Assembly (NCBI GenBank): GCA_913055695.1
Contig: CAJXKF010000003.1
Coordinates: forward strand, 1-64,000
Direction of reading: 5' to 3'
DNA from: an uncultured Methylophaga sp.
GTDB taxonomy: Bacteria > Pseudomonadota > Gammaproteobacteria > Nitrosococcales > Methylophagaceae
DNA: 64,000 nt
The notes below the pieces were generated by a model. The model had not been told where the DNA came from, made no database searches, and was given only the letters and a program-made list of their open reading frames with translations. How positions within the stretch are numbered: position 1 is the stretch's first letter; each line of letters starts with the position of its first letter. The translations under genes were made by a program, and so were the position numbers. Below, one piece after another: positions 28,867-40,350 of this stretch.

Positions 28867-30234
28867 ATGAACAAAGTTGCCCGGACCACCATCCGACCGG
28901 TTCGCAGTCTCAACCTGCTGTCACAGGATGAAATCTACAAACTGAGTAACCCGCGTGCCGATCTGCACCGTCTGTTTCGTGACTGTGCCCTCGCCATTCT
29001 CAACACTGACAGTGAACAGGATGATGCCGAGGAAATCTTCAAAACCTTCGCTGACTTTAATATTCAGCTGAAACCGCAACCACGCGGCGTGATGCTGGAA
29101 ATTCTCAATGCGCCGGCCCAGTCTTTTGTTGACGGCAAGATCATCCGCGGTATCCAGGAACATCTGTCATCGGTACTGCGTGACATCGTTTATACCGATT
29201 TCAAAATCCTGGCTGAAGAAGCTGATGATCCCGCCAAGATAACGGATAAGGTGTTCCGTATTCTGCGGAATGCCGGCGTAGTGCGGCCGGGCGTCTCACC
29301 TAACCTCGTGGTGTGCTGGGGCGGTCACTCGATTCCACGGCAAGAATATGATTATGCCAAGCATGTCGGCTACGAATTAGGCCTGCGTGGTCTTGATATT
29401 ATTACCGGCTGCGGTATCGGAGCAATGAAAGGCCCGATGAAAGGCGCCGCGGTGGGCCACGCCAAGCAGCAGATCAAAAACGGCCGTTATATCGGCATTA
29501 GTGAACCGGGCATTATCGCTTCCGAATCGCCCAATGCGATCGTCAATGAACTGGTCATCATGCCCGACATCGAAAAACGGCTGGAAGCCTTTGTGCGTCT
29601 GGGACATGCCATTGTCGTTTTCCCGGGCGGGGTAGGTACCGTCGAGGAAATCATGTATCTGCTCAGCATTCTGCTGCATCCGGAAAACCGCCAGGGCATT
29701 CCGCTGGTGTTTGCCGGACCGGAATGCTGCCGGGACTACTTCAATACCCTGGACCGCTTTCTGCGCCAGTGTCTGGGGGATGATGTCGCCAGTCTCTACA
29801 AAATCATTATTGGCGACCCGGGACAGGTCGGCACCGAAATCCGGGAAGCGGTGGAACAGGTCCATCGTGACCGTTATGCCAGTCAGGATGCCTATTATTT
29901 CAACTGGCAGCTCAACATCGACCCGATTCTGCAGTTCCCGTTCATACCCACCCATGAAAATATGGCGGCGCTCAAACTCGACCCGTCACTGCCCAAACAT
30001 GAACTGGCCAGTCAGATCCGCTCGGCCTTTTCCGGGATTGTGGCGGGCAATGTCAAAGCCTTCGGTATTCGCGAAGTCGCCAAGCACGGTCCATACATCA
30101 TCGACGGTGATCCGGCGATCATGCAGGCGATAGATGAGATCCTGCAGATCTTTGTCCATGAAAAACGGATGAAACTGGGCCAGGACAAAAAGGCCTACCG
30201 CCCCTGCTATCAGTTGGCAAAAAAGGCGAGTTAG
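28867..30234 (+). CDS. ppnN: Pyrimidine/purine nucleotide 5'-monophosphate nucleosidase, LOG family
   Basis: 455 residues from ATG 28867, matching the 454 of E. coli PpnN (YgdH); the upstream start at 28828 is unnecessary. A ribosome site AAAGGT is present. The LOG motif PGGVGTVEE near residue 251 and the nucleotide loop GCGIGAMKGPMKGA near 180 are intact. N-terminal and C-terminal extensions that regulate the enzyme through (p)ppGpp in E. coli are present by length. It cleaves nucleoside monophosphates to base and ribose 5-phosphate. Confidence 0.93.
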   Translation: MNKVARTTIRPVRSLNLLSQDEIYKLSNPRADLHRLFRDCALAILNTDSEQDDAEEIFKTFADFNIQLKPQPRGVMLEILNAPAQSFVDGKIIRGIQEHLSSVLRDIVYTDFKILAEEADDPAKITDKVFRILRNAGVVRPGVSPNLVVCWGGHSIPRQEYDYAKHVGYELGLRGLDIITGCGIGAMKGPMKGAAVGHAKQQIKNGRYIGISEPGIIASESPNAIVNELVIMPDIEKRLEAFVRLGHAIVVFPGGVGTVEEIMYLLSILLHPENRQGIPLVFAGPECCRDYFNTLDRFLRQCLGDDVASLYKIIIGDPGQVGTEIREAVEQVHRDRYASQDAYYFNWQLNIDPILQFPFIPTHENMAALKLDPSLPKHELASQIRSAFSGIVAGNVKAFGIREVAKHGPYIIDGDPAIMQAIDEILQIFVHEKRMKLGQDKKAYRPCYQLAKKAS

Positions 30235-30375
30235 GGCTTGTTGCTCTTTGGTTTCCGCCTCTGTTGTGACTGAAAAGCATCATACGAGGCGTAAAACATG
30301 AAATGTAGCCACCCCAAATGAGTGTTTTGCAACCAAGATTGACGCTTTTTTCAGCCTCAATTCGACAGGCTGCGG

Positions 30376-30972
30376 CTAAGGCGCGAGGATCTCCAGCGAA
30401 GTCACATAAACCAGTTCACAGGCTCTGGCACCGGTATCCTCGCGTGTCAGCGAGCTCTGCCAGCGCCAGCCGTCGTAGCTTTCAGCCTTGATCAACTGGC
30501 CTTCCAGGCTGATGAGCTGGCCCGGTTTGACCATCTCCAGCATTACCGCTACCTGGTCATCGGCCGGCACCAGATGCATATTGGCGCTCTGGGTTTCAAT
30601 TGCCCGCCGAGGAATCGGGAAATCCTCAACCCGCCAGTGATACCAGCGACCGGACTGACTGATATCGATTTGCGAAAGCACCGCTTCGTCAGACATCTGT
30701 TGCCAGCCGAGCGCCAGATCGGTGGGTGCCAGATCGCTTTCCCTGTCCAGAAAATAATCTTCCCGCGACAGGACCTTGGCCTCCAGTGAAAACTGAGCCA
30801 GTGGCGTAATCAGATATTCATTAAACTCAAAGGTTTCACCCTGCTTGATTGGCATTTGCGCCGGTGTGGTCTGCACTTTGATGCCCGGCCCGAGGCTGAC
30901 GGTTTCCGCTGCCCGGCATTGCCATACAAACAGGCCAATCATCAACAGGAAAAGCAGATTTCTGAGACTCAT
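30376..30972 (-). CDS. Conserved secreted protein coupled to ampG, function unknown
   Basis: 198 residues with a signal peptide (residues 1-21, ending CRAA) and no membrane segment after it. The rest is beta-rich with Trp-rich stretches (WYHWRV, YDGWRWQ) and one late cysteine. I do not recognise a domain. Its start overlaps the ampG stop by four bases (ATGA), so it is made with the muropeptide permease and may act in the cell wall or periplasm; this is inference from linkage only. No lipobox is clear, though one cysteine lies within the signal region. Confidence 0.7.
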   Translation of the reverse strand: MSLRNLLFLLMIGLFVWQCRAAETVSLGPGIKVQTTPAQMPIKQGETFEFNEYLITPLAQFSLEAKVLSREDYFLDRESDLAPTDLALGWQQMSDEAVLSQIDISQSGRWYHWRVEDFPIPRRAIETQSANMHLVPADDQVAVMLEMVKPGQLISLEGQLIKAESYDGWRWQSSLTREDTGARACELVYVTSLEILAP

Positions 30973-32510
30973 GACTGCGCCAGGTTAAAATGTTTGTTAG
31001 CCAATATAATCAGCAACAACACCGGCAGTCCCATCAGGGCAGTGGATAAAAAGAAGCCCTGATAGCCAATCGCATCCACCATCGTGCCCGAATAGCCTCC
31101 CAGCATTTTCGGCAGCAGGGTCATCAGCGACGAGAAAATAGCGTATTGCACGGCAGTAAAGGAAATATTGGTCAGACTCGACAGAAAAGCCACAAAGGCC
31201 GCGCTGGCAAGTCCCCCTGACAGATTATCTGCAGAAATCACGACATACAACATCCAGACATCATTGCCCATGCCGGCCAGCAGCATAAACAGCAGATTGG
31301 TCGCTGCCGAGAGCAGCGCGCCCAGCATTAGAATCCGCATTACGCCGTAACGTACCGCCAGCAGCCCCCCAAGAAAACCTCCCAGTAAGGTCATAAACAG
31401 ACCAAAGGTTTTGACCACAGTGGCAATTTGCGGCTTGCTAAAGCCCATATCCTGATAAAACACATTGGCGATAACGCCGAGCACAATATCGGAAATCCGG
31501 TACAGTCCCACCAGCGCCAGCAGCAACCAGGCCAAAGACCAGCCATAACGCCGGAAAAAATCCTGGATGGGTTCAATATAACTGCGTTTCAGCAAAGCCT
31601 TGTTGACCCAGTCAAAACGCAGACAGAACAGCGCCAGAATCACAGCCACCCCCAAAGCCAGCGCCAGTCGCAACATTTCCACCAGCACACCGGCCAGATT
31701 AGCATTGACCACCCAGCCTGCTACGACTAACTTTGCCTGCAAAGCCAGTTCTGAGCTTGAGGCAAAAAAGGCGATAAAACCACTGACCGCAACCACAAAG
31801 GTGAAAAACAGTCCGGCATAATCGCTGGCAGCCTGGGTGCGTATAGTCTGATTCACAACCGGCTCATCAATGACCAGCGTGGTGATAATGCCAATCAGCA
31901 TAAAGCTGCTCATTAGCAGATAAGTCAGCTGCCAGGCGCCGAAGTCATAATCGCCGAGACTGGAGCCGAAATAACTGGCCAGAAACAAAGCGCCGGCGCC
32001 GGCGATCAGCATACCGATACGGTAACCGGCGATATAGCTCGCTGACATCAGCGCCTGCAGTTCCTTGCCGGCAGACTCGATCCGATAGGCATCAATCACG
32101 ATATCCTGGGTTGCGGCGGAAAAACCGAGCAATACCGCCGCCAATGCCATTAATGTCAGTCCCTGGCTGGCAGGATCCACCAGCGCCATTAAAGCTATGG
32201 CCAGCATCACCATCAATTGTGATAACAACAGCCAGGCGCGCCGCCGCCCCAGTCTGCGGGTCAGAACTGGTAAAGGAATGACATCAATCAACGGTGCCCA
32301 GACAAACTTGAATGAATAACCCAGCGCCGCCCAGCTGAAATAAGTCACCGCGGCGCGCTCCACACCCGCTTCGCGTAACCACAGGCTTAGAGAAGAAAAT
32401 ATCAGCAACAGCGGCAGCCCGGCCACAACACCGTAAAACAGCATTGTCACCACCCGCGGATGGGTGAAAGCTTTGAGACTTTCCTGCCAGGATTGTAGTT
32501 GTGCTATCAA
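30969..32510 (-). CDS. ampG: AmpG muropeptide permease (MFS)
   Basis: 513 residues with 12 to 14 hydrophobic segments. The N-terminal GVVAGLPLLLIFSSLSLWLREAGV and ALGYSFKFVWAPLID stretches are characteristic of AmpG, which imports N-acetylglucosamine-anhydromuramyl peptides for wall recycling. The length is slightly above the E. coli protein (491), as in many AmpG proteins with extra C-terminal helices. It is divergent from dinB. Confidence 0.92.
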   Translation of the reverse strand: MIAQLQSWQESLKAFTHPRVVTMLFYGVVAGLPLLLIFSSLSLWLREAGVERAAVTYFSWAALGYSFKFVWAPLIDVIPLPVLTRRLGRRRAWLLLSQLMVMLAIALMALVDPASQGLTLMALAAVLLGFSAATQDIVIDAYRIESAGKELQALMSASYIAGYRIGMLIAGAGALFLASYFGSSLGDYDFGAWQLTYLLMSSFMLIGIITTLVIDEPVVNQTIRTQAASDYAGLFFTFVVAVSGFIAFFASSSELALQAKLVVAGWVVNANLAGVLVEMLRLALALGVAVILALFCLRFDWVNKALLKRSYIEPIQDFFRRYGWSLAWLLLALVGLYRISDIVLGVIANVFYQDMGFSKPQIATVVKTFGLFMTLLGGFLGGLLAVRYGVMRILMLGALLSAATNLLFMLLAGMGNDVWMLYVVISADNLSGGLASAAFVAFLSSLTNISFTAVQYAIFSSLMTLLPKMLGGYSGTMVDAIGYQGFFLSTALMGLPVLLLIILANKHFNLAQS

Positions 32511-32649
32511 GCTGTGCTCACTGATAAGGTTGAGTCAGCTAAAGTACCATCGACTGTTTCCGCATACCAGCGATGTCAGCGCAATCTCATACTGTGTTGG
32601 CAGCCGCATTCATGAGAAAATAGCGAGAAGTTTGCTCAGCTCATTTATC

Positions 32650-33741
32650 ATGGCCCGACAACGCAAAATTATTCACGTCGATATGGATGCTTTCTTCGCA
32701 TCGGTCGAACAACGTGATCATCCAGAATACCGGGATAAGCCCCTTATCGTCGGTGGACAGCCTGACAGCCGTGGTGTGGTGGCAGCCTGCAGCTATGAAG
32801 CCAGACAATATGGCATTCATTCCGCCATGCCCTGCGCCAGGGCCTACCGTTTATGTCCTCACGCCATTTTTGTCCGGCCCCGGTTTGAAGCCTATCGTGA
32901 GGTGTCCGGTCAAATCCGTGACATCTTCTGGCGCTATGCCAGTGAGGTTGAGCCACTGTCGCTGGATGAAGCTTACCTGGATGTGAGCTATACCGCTGAC
33001 TATAACGGTTCGGCAACCTTGATAGCCAAGGCGATAAAACGCGACATCCTGGCGGAAACCGGGCTTACCGCGTCAGCCGGGGTCTCCTACAATAAGTTTC
33101 TGGCCAAAATCGCTTCTGATATGGACAAACCTGACGGGCTTTATGTGATTCGTCCTGAACGAGGCGAAAAATTTGTTGAAACCCTGCCAGTCGGCAAGTT
33201 TCACGGTATCGGACCTGCTACCGAAACCAAGATGAAACAACTGGGCATTGAAACCGGTCTGGATCTGCGTCAGAAAACCCTGGCAGAACTGAGCGAACGC
33301 TTCGGCAAGGCCGGGCAGTATTACTTCAATATTGCCCGTGCTATTGATGAACGTCCGGTTCGCAGCCAGCGGATTCGCAAGTCTTTGGGCAAGGAAACCA
33401 CCTTTGCTGAAGATATTGTTTCGGAAACGGAATTAACTGCCAAATTGCTCGAACTTGCAGATATTGTGCTGGAAAATCTAAAAAAACATCAATTAAAGGC
33501 ACGCACTGTCACCGTTAAAGTCAAATATGCCGATTTCCAGCAGGTCACCCGCGCCGTGACCTTGGATCATGCTGTTACACTGGAGGATCTAAAAACAGTG
33601 ATCCCTGTTTTGCTCAAAAAAACTGAGGCCGGGGTCAAAGCTGCCAGATTGGTGGGGCTCAGTCTCAGCAGCTTTGATGAACAAAGCCATCAAGCGCCCC
33701 AGGTTCCGCAGTTGGCGCTTGATTTAACTGGTGACTTTTAG
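32650..33741 (+). CDS. dinB: DNA polymerase IV
   Basis: 363 residues from ATG 32650; the long in-frame extension upstream overlaps ampG and is rejected. The Y-family catalytic motifs are IHVDMDAFFASVE at about residues 7-19 and SLDEAYLD near 104. The little-finger domain follows (ETTFAEDI onward). It carries out translesion synthesis. The ribosome site is weak, and I found no standard LexA box in the 139 bp before it, so SOS control is not shown by the sequence. Confidence 0.95.
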   Translation: MARQRKIIHVDMDAFFASVEQRDHPEYRDKPLIVGGQPDSRGVVAACSYEARQYGIHSAMPCARAYRLCPHAIFVRPRFEAYREVSGQIRDIFWRYASEVEPLSLDEAYLDVSYTADYNGSATLIAKAIKRDILAETGLTASAGVSYNKFLAKIASDMDKPDGLYVIRPERGEKFVETLPVGKFHGIGPATETKMKQLGIETGLDLRQKTLAELSERFGKAGQYYFNIARAIDERPVRSQRIRKSLGKETTFAEDIVSETELTAKLLELADIVLENLKKHQLKARTVTVKVKYADFQQVTRAVTLDHAVTLEDLKTVIPVLLKKTEAGVKAARLVGLSLSSFDEQSHQAPQVPQLALDLTGDF

Positions 33742-33781
33742 TCCTGACGAGCGGCTCATCAGACTTTTTATAAGGAGAATC

Positions 33782-34090
33782 ATGGGCGAGTTATTGATTC
33801 TGGCCATACTTCTGGCCTTTTATTTCCTGCCGACACTGATAGCTTCACAGCGAGGTCATCATTCCACCGGGGCGATTTTCCTGCTCAACTTTTTACTGGG
33901 CTGGACTTTTATGGGTTGGGTCGCCGCCTTAATCTGGTCTTTTACCAATCCCAGCGCCGTCGTTGTTGACGAGCGGGCTTCTCAAAGCGCCGCAGACGAA
34001 ATTGCAAAGCTCGCCAGTCTCAGAGATAAGGGCGTGTTAACGGAAAAAGAGTTCAGCGACAAAAAACGACAAATTCTGGATAAGGTCTGA
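33782..34090 (+). CDS. Small membrane protein: superinfection-immunity-like domain with SHOCT tail
   Basis: 102 residues from ATG 33782, with a strong AAGGAGA site. Two membrane segments (about 5-20 and 30-52) with the [19 protein letters not shown] pattern are seen in the family named after the phage T4 superinfection immunity protein. The C-terminal 30 residues ([20 protein letters not shown]) form a SHOCT motif, a short oligomerisation helix pair. In bacteria such proteins are common outside phage and their role is unknown. It lies 40 bp after dinB and 82 bp before recQ, on the same strand. No phage genes surround it. Confidence 0.82.
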   Translation: MGELLILAILLAFYFLPTLIASQRGHHSTGAIFLLNFLLGWTFMGWVAALIWSFTNPSAVVVDERASQSAADEIAKLASLRDKGVLTEKEFSDKKRQILDKV

Positions 34091-34172
34091 GCTTCTGGCT
34101 GACAGTGGCAGCCTGCATGCCAAGCCTTTTGCAATTTGTCATAATGACCTTTTGCCAGATTATTTCATAGCT

Positions 34173-36299
34173 ATGGATACTGTCGGACAAACTGCACAGG
34201 ATGTGCTGCAAAATGTATTTGGCTACCAGGCATTTCGTCATAATCAGGGCGATATCGTCGCGCAGGTGATTGCCGGTGGCGACGCGCTGGTGTTAATGCC
34301 CACCGGTGGAGGCAAGTCGCTCTGTTATCAGATCCCGGCCCTGGTGCGCCCGGGCACGGCAATTGTCGTCTCTCCCTTAATTGCCTTGATGCAGGATCAG
34401 GTGGTCGCACTCAGAGAGCTGGGGGTCAAAGCCGCCTATCTGAATTCCAGTCTGTCTGCTCAGGATGCGCGCGCTGTTGAGGCTGATCTGGAATCAGGCA
34501 CAATTGACTTGCTCTATGTGGCACCGGAGCGACTGCTCAGCGGGCGGATGCTGAACCTGCTGGATCGTACTGAAATTGCTCTGTTTGCCATCGATGAAGC
34601 CCATTGCGTGTCGCAGTGGGGCCACGATTTCCGTCCTGAATACCAGCAACTGCGGATGCTGCATGAGCGTTTTCCCTTGGTGCCACGCATTGCGCTGACC
34701 GCCACGGCCGATAAACGTACCCGTCATGAAATCATCGATCAGCTCAATCTGCACAATGCCGAGGTCTATCTCAACAGCTTTGACAGGCAGAATATCTTTT
34801 ATTCGATTGCAGAAGCACGTAATGCCAAACAGCAGCTGTGGCAATTTATCAGCACGCAGCATGCCGAAGATGCCGGTATTGTCTATTGCCTGTCACGGAA
34901 AAAGGTCGAGGCCATTGCCGAATGGCTGCAGGAACAGGGGCGGGTGGCTTTGCCCTATCACGCCGGTTTATCCGCCGAATTACGGGCGCATACCCAGCAT
35001 CGATTTCTGCGTGAAGAAGGCATCATTATTGTCGCCACGATTGCATTCGGCATGGGGATCGACAAGCCTGATGTGCGTTTTGTCGCCCACCTCAACCTGC
35101 CCAAAAATATCGAAGCCTACTATCAGGAAACCGGCCGTGCCGGCCGCGATGGTTTGCCGGCCAATGCCTGGATGGCCTATGGCCTGCAGGATGTGATTAC
35201 TCTGCGCCAGTTTATGCAGGACTCGGATGCGCCTGATATCATCAAACGGGTTGAGCATCATAAACTGGAGGCGATGCTGGGTCTGTGTGAACTCATCACC
35301 TGCCGTCGCCATGCTTTGCTTGCCTACTTCGACGAAAAAGCGCCGCAACAATGCGGTCATTGCGATAACTGCCAGAATCCGCCCGAGCATTTTGATGCGA
35401 CTGAAGTGGCACAGAAAGCTCTGTCCTGCGTGTTCCGCAGTGGTCAGCGCTTTGGCGTCAATTATCTTATCGATATTCTGCTGGGCAATGACGATGAGCG
35501 CATCAAACACAACCAGCATGACCAGCTCAGTACCTTCGGTATCGGCAGCGAACTCAACGCGACGCAGTGGCGCGGTATCTTCCGACAATTGATTGCCACC
35601 GGCTATCTGGATATTGATATCAATGCCTATGGTGCACTGAAACTCACTGAGAAGTGCCGCTCGGTATTGCGCGGTGAAGAGACGCTATTGCTGCGCAAGC
35701 AACAGGAAAGGCAGAAAGCAGACAAAACAGGCAAAAAACAGACGGCGGTACGGCCGCAGGATGAAGCACTCTGGGAAGCGCTGCGTCAGTGCCGCGCCGG
35801 TATCGCCAAATCGCATGGACTGCCGCCCTATGTCATTTTTCATGACGCCACCCTGCTGGACATGTGTCAGCACCGTCCACAGGATATGGCAGCAATGCGC
35901 CGAATCAGCGGGGTGGGTGAGCAGAAACTGTCGCAATACGGTCAACAGTTTCTCGATATTATCCGTCAGCATCCGCTACCGGAACTGCTTAATAACGGCA
36001 TGAGTGATACTGTCAATCAGACGCTGATGCTATATGAACAAGGACTGAAACCGGATGATATTGCCCGCAAGCGGGATTTGAAAGCGAGCACGGTTTTCAG
36101 TCATCTGGCCGAGGGAATCAGCGCGGGTCTGCTTGATGTTAAACAGGTGCTTCAACTGCAGGACAAACAACTCAGTGAGATTAGCCTGACCATCGAGTCA
36201 CTGGGCGAAGAGGCCAAGAGTCTGAAATCTATTCATCAGGCGCTCGATGAAGCTTATGATTATGGCGTCATCCGCTGTGTGCAGGCTTCATTACAGTAA
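34173..36299 (+). CDS. recQ: ATP-dependent DNA helicase RecQ
   Basis: 708 residues from ATG 34173; a TTG at 34152 is possible. Walker [12 protein letters not shown] is near residue 45, [17 protein letters not shown] near 141, and the RecQ zinc motif (C...CGHCDNC) near 395. A winged-helix region and an HRDC domain (about 535-610) follow. A C-terminal stretch of about 100 residues beyond the HRDC domain ([21 protein letters not shown]) looks like a helix-turn-helix of the kind added in some RecQ proteins. It unwinds DNA in recombination and fork repair. Confidence 0.96.
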   Translation: MDTVGQTAQDVLQNVFGYQAFRHNQGDIVAQVIAGGDALVLMPTGGGKSLCYQIPALVRPGTAIVVSPLIALMQDQVVALRELGVKAAYLNSSLSAQDARAVEADLESGTIDLLYVAPERLLSGRMLNLLDRTEIALFAIDEAHCVSQWGHDFRPEYQQLRMLHERFPLVPRIALTATADKRTRHEIIDQLNLHNAEVYLNSFDRQNIFYSIAEARNAKQQLWQFISTQHAEDAGIVYCLSRKKVEAIAEWLQEQGRVALPYHAGLSAELRAHTQHRFLREEGIIIVATIAFGMGIDKPDVRFVAHLNLPKNIEAYYQETGRAGRDGLPANAWMAYGLQDVITLRQFMQDSDAPDIIKRVEHHKLEAMLGLCELITCRRHALLAYFDEKAPQQCGHCDNCQNPPEHFDATEVAQKALSCVFRSGQRFGVNYLIDILLGNDDERIKHNQHDQLSTFGIGSELNATQWRGIFRQLIATGYLDIDINAYGALKLTEKCRSVLRGEETLLLRKQQERQKADKTGKKQTAVRPQDEALWEALRQCRAGIAKSHGLPPYVIFHDATLLDMCQHRPQDMAAMRRISGVGEQKLSQYGQQFLDIIRQHPLPELLNNGMSDTVNQTLMLYEQGLKPDDIARKRDLKASTVFSHLAEGISAGLLDVKQVLQLQDKQLSEISLTIESLGEEAKSLKSIHQALDEAYDYGVIRCVQASLQ

Positions 36300-36566
36300 T
36301 CCTGCACTGAAACTGGATGGCTGTACTGCGTTCGCAATGAATAAGATAAAAGCAAATCTGCGGCTGATCCACAGAAATATATGTCCGCAATAAGCCCCGC
36401 TTGGCGTATTTGCCTAAGCGAGGCCAGACTCAGCGGCGATCCCGTTCCAAATCTGAGAACCATGACTGACTTTCAGTCTTGAACACATCATGTTCAGAGA
36501 AAACCGCACAGAAGCCACTAAGACAATGTTTATTGATCCCAGCGGCCTCAATGCGGCAGCCTGATA

Positions 36567-37349
36567 TCATTTCTCCGGAAACGCGTAATCGTAATCAATC
36601 GTCAGTGGTGCATGATCGGAAAAGCGCTCATCGCGGTAGATATCGGTCGCCTTAACGGTTCCTTTCATCGACGGTGAAAGAATATGATAGTCAATCCGCC
36701 ACCCCACATTGTTATCCCAGGCCCGACCACGGTTCGACCACCAGGTGTATTCATGCTCTTTCTGCGGCAGTTCGCGGAACGCATCAATAAAGCCCATTTC
36801 ATCAAACAGTTTATCCAGCCAGGCGCGCTCTTCAGGTAAAAAGCCGGAGTTCTTCTGATTGGCCTTCCAGTTACGAATATCCTCGTTTTTATGCGCGATA
36901 TTCCAATCACCGGTAATCACATAGTCACGGCCGGAGTCTTTCATTTCCTGCATTTTTTGTTCAAAAAAATCCATGCAGCGGTATTTAACCTGCTGGCGTT
37001 CTTCTTTGGACGAACCGGATGGGAGGTAAAGAGAAATCACACTTAACTTGCCGAAACGGGCTTCGATATAGCGACCTTCGGCATCAAATTCCGGATTATC
37101 CATGCCGACTATGACCTCATCCGGTTCCTGTCTGCAGTAGAGGGCAACCCCGCTGTAGCCTTTGCGCTCGGCGTCGTGGTAATAACAGTGATAACCTTCC
37201 GGCAGGAAGACTTTATCTTCAAGCTGATGTATCTGCGCTTTGGTTTCCTGAATACAGACCACATCGGCGTTCTGCTTCAACAACCAGTCAAAGAAACCTT
37301 TACGTGCTGCAGCCCTGATTCCATTCACGTTAACGGTTATAATGCGCAT
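36567..37349 (-). CDS. xthA: Exodeoxyribonuclease III family nuclease
   Basis: 260 residues from ATG 37349, preceded by GAGGT. The endonuclease/exonuclease/phosphatase fold is shown by ITVNVNGIRAA, CIQETKAQ, the GDWN block (VITGDWNIAH) and the final SDHAPL. It is an AP endonuclease and 3' exonuclease of base excision repair. The NVNGIRAA and WRIDY forms resemble the ExoA/Xth subgroup. It faces away from rpsT, with about 110 bp between. Confidence 0.94.
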   Translation of the reverse strand: MRIITVNVNGIRAAARKGFFDWLLKQNADVVCIQETKAQIHQLEDKVFLPEGYHCYYHDAERKGYSGVALYCRQEPDEVIVGMDNPEFDAEGRYIEARFGKLSVISLYLPSGSSKEERQQVKYRCMDFFEQKMQEMKDSGRDYVITGDWNIAHKNEDIRNWKANQKNSGFLPEERAWLDKLFDEMGFIDAFRELPQKEHEYTWWSNRGRAWDNNVGWRIDYHILSPSMKGTVKATDIYRDERFSDHAPLTIDYDYAFPEK

Positions 37350-37383
37350 AGATACCTCATGAGAAAATTTTCTCATCATACCA

Positions 37384-37412
37384 TTTACAAAGCAGATGAA
37401 AATCAGGATAAT
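37384..37412 (+). promoter_or_regulatory. Predicted sigma-70 promoter of rpsT
   Basis: TTTACA (37384-37389) and GATAAT (37407-37412) are spaced by exactly 17 bases. Transcription would start near 37419, leaving a leader of about 40 bases before the TTG start at 37460. Confidence 0.65.
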
Positions 37413-37459
37413 GGCGTGTTCATCTAATACTGATAGCTGAATTTTTTAGGAGAAGCACT

Positions 37460-37720
37460 TTGGCAAACTCGGCACAAGCAAGAAAACGCGCGCGTCAAGC
37501 GGAAGTACACCGTCAGCGCAACGCCAGCCAACGTTCAGCGATGCGTACCAGCATCAAAGCACTGAGAAAAGCAATTGCAGCTGGTGATAAAGAAAAAGCT
37601 GTTGCTGCTTTCCAAGCTGCTGTACCTCAACTGGACCGTATGGCACGTAAAGGCATTATTCACAAGAATACTGCAGCTCGCGGTAAGAGCCGCCTGAACA
37701 ACGCTGTTCGCGCAATGTAA
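37460..37720 (+). CDS. rpsT: 30S ribosomal protein S20
   Basis: 86 residues, basic, with the S20 start [14 protein letters not shown] and the [16 protein letters not shown] end. The initiation codon is TTG, preceded by AGGAGA at a good distance. E. coli rpsT also starts with UUG, and S20 represses its own translation there, so the rare start may serve the same control. The gene is monocistronic, with its own promoter and terminator. Confidence 0.97.
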   Translation: MANSAQARKRARQAEVHRQRNASQRSAMRTSIKALRKAIAAGDKEKAVAAFQAAVPQLDRMARKGIIHKNTAARGKSRLNNAVRAM

Positions 37721-37743
37721 TTTAAGCTGCAAAGCTTAAAGAA

Positions 37744-37770
37744 AAAACCGGCCGAGGCCGGTTTTTTTAT
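37744..37770. terminator. Rho-independent terminator, rpsT/proB
   Basis: ACCGGCC (37747-37753) pairs with GGCCGGT (37756-37762), with an A tract before and a T tract after. It serves rpsT on the plus strand and can serve proB on the minus strand. Confidence 0.88.
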
Positions 37771-37780
37771 GCCTGTTATT

Positions 37781-38911
37781 TTAACTGGTGACCACCAGAT
37801 TATCGCGGTGGATGAGCTCAGGCTCATCGACATAGCCGAGCAATTGTTCGATTTCTGCACTGGCGTGTCCTTTGATAATGCGGGCTTCTTCCGCACTGTA
37901 ATTACTGAGTCCACGGGCAATCTCGCGACCATTAAGATCGCGGCATATCACCAGCTCTCCGCGGGTGAATTCGCCTTCCACATGCTTCACCCCCACCGGT
38001 AACACGCTGCGGCCTTTTTCGCGGATCACGGTGACAGCGCCATCATCGAGCACAATCTGCCCCTTGGGAATTAAATGTCCCACCAGCCACTGCTGGCGCG
38101 CTTTAATCGGCTTGTTATCCGGCCACAGCAGCGTTCCGACACCATTACCTGCCGCAAGATGCCGCAGATTGTCCGAATTTTTACCTGACAGAATCACCGT
38201 ATAAGCGCCGGAACGCGCGGCACGTCGGGCGGCGAGTAATTTGGTGGTCATACCACCCCGACCCAGCTCACCTTTACTGTCACCGGCCATCTGATCCAGC
38301 GCCGGATTACTGGCAGCGGAGGCGGCGATCATGCGCGCATCCGGATTGCTTCTGGGGTCGGAGTCAAACAGACCGTCCTGATCGGTCAGAATCACCAGCA
38401 CATCAGCTTCCACGAGGTTGGCCGTCATCGCAGCGAGGGTGTCATTGTCACCGAAACGAATTTCTTCGGTGGCAATGGTATCGTTTTCATTCACTACCGG
38501 CAGAATACCCAGCTCCAACAGCGTGTGCAGGGCACTGCGGGCGTTGAGATGGCGGCCGCGGTCAGACAAATCGGAATGGGTGAGCAGGATCTGCGCAGTC
38601 TGAATACCGTGCTTGCTGCACTCTGTGGCGTAAGCGTTAACGAGGCCCATCTGGCCGACGCTGGCGGCCGCCTGTAGTTTATGAATTTCATGGGGACGAC
38701 GCTGCCAGCCCAGCCGTTGCATACCGGCCGCAACCGAGCCTGACGTCACCAGCACGACTTCCTTGCCCTGACGGCGCAATTCAGCAATTTCGCCGCTGAG
38801 CCAGCGAATACGTTCAATATCCAGCCCCTCACCCAGGCGGGTCAGCAATGCACTGCCGATTTTGATGACCCAGCGTTTGGTTTGAATAAGCTGCTGGTGA
38901 GGTTCGGTCAC
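37781..38911 (-). CDS. proB: Glutamate 5-kinase
   Basis: 376 residues: amino acid kinase domain (about 10-260) with [22 protein letters not shown] and the [17 protein letters not shown] block, then a PUA domain (about 280-370). It phosphorylates glutamate as the first step of proline synthesis and is usually feedback-inhibited by proline. It lies 6 bp after obgE on the same strand; the order rplU-rpmA-obgE-proB is common in gammaproteobacteria. In a halophilic methylotroph proline supply could also matter for osmotic balance, but nothing here shows it. Confidence 0.96.
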   Translation of the reverse strand: MTEPHQQLIQTKRWVIKIGSALLTRLGEGLDIERIRWLSGEIAELRRQGKEVVLVTSGSVAAGMQRLGWQRRPHEIHKLQAAASVGQMGLVNAYATECSKHGIQTAQILLTHSDLSDRGRHLNARSALHTLLELGILPVVNENDTIATEEIRFGDNDTLAAMTANLVEADVLVILTDQDGLFDSDPRSNPDARMIAASAASNPALDQMAGDSKGELGRGGMTTKLLAARRAARSGAYTVILSGKNSDNLRHLAAGNGVGTLLWPDNKPIKARQQWLVGHLIPKGQIVLDDGAVTVIREKGRSVLPVGVKHVEGEFTRGELVICRDLNGREIARGLSNYSAEEARIIKGHASAEIEQLLGYVDEPELIHRDNLVVTS

Positions 38912-38917
38912 GGGCTC

Positions 38918-39988
<1,071 letters not shown>

Positions 39989-40008
39989 CTATCTGACAAA
40001 CGCCAGAA

Positions 40009-40033
40009 ACAAAAAACCCCGCATCAGCGGGGC
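40009..40033 (-). terminator. Rho-independent terminator after rpmA
   Basis: On the minus strand CCCCGC and GCGGGG pair across a four-base loop (40017-40032) and are followed by a run of T. It lies between rpmA and obgE and should reduce ribosomal protein transcripts entering obgE-proB. Confidence 0.8.
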
Positions 40034-40070
40034 TTTAGGCTGTTTGCCCCAAACGGGCTAACACATGTTT

Positions 40071-40328
40071 TTAGTCAGCAACGACACTGACGAAAGTGCG
40101 TTTTTGTGGACCTTTGGTCTCGAACAGCACTTTACCATCAGCGGTTGCAAACAGGGTGTGGTCTTTACCGACACTGACGTTACGACCAGCATGATAACGG
40201 GTACCACGTTGACGAACGATGATGTTGCCGCCGACAACCATTTCACCACCGTAGCGTTTTACGCCAAGGCGTTTACTTTCGGAATCGCGGCCGTTACGTG
40301 TACTACCACCAGCTTTCTTGTGAGCCAT
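40071..40328 (-). CDS. rpmA: 50S ribosomal protein L27
   Basis: 85 residues, with the typical [15 protein letters not shown] start and [10 protein letters not shown] motif. The N-terminal tail reaches the peptidyl transferase centre. It follows rplU by 22 bp. Confidence 0.98.
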   Translation of the reverse strand: MAHKKAGGSTRNGRDSESKRLGVKRYGGEMVVGGNIIVRQRGTRYHAGRNVSVGKDHTLFATADGKVLFETKGPQKRTFVSVVAD

Positions 40329-40350
40329 GATTAAACCTCTCTAAACAATC

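Noticed and set aside
32511-32649. LexA box before dinB
   Set aside because: CTG and CAG occur 11 bases apart in one place, one base off the required spacing, without the usual A/T-rich centre.
33782-34090. Prophage remnant suggested by the superinfection-immunity name
   Set aside because: The neighbours are dinB and recQ, and no integrase, attachment site or other phage gene is visible.
36393-36424. Imperfect hairpin between recQ and xthA
   Set aside because: The stem has mismatches and is not followed by a T run on either strand, so it is not a clear terminator. The rest of the 267-bp gap shows nothing recognisable.
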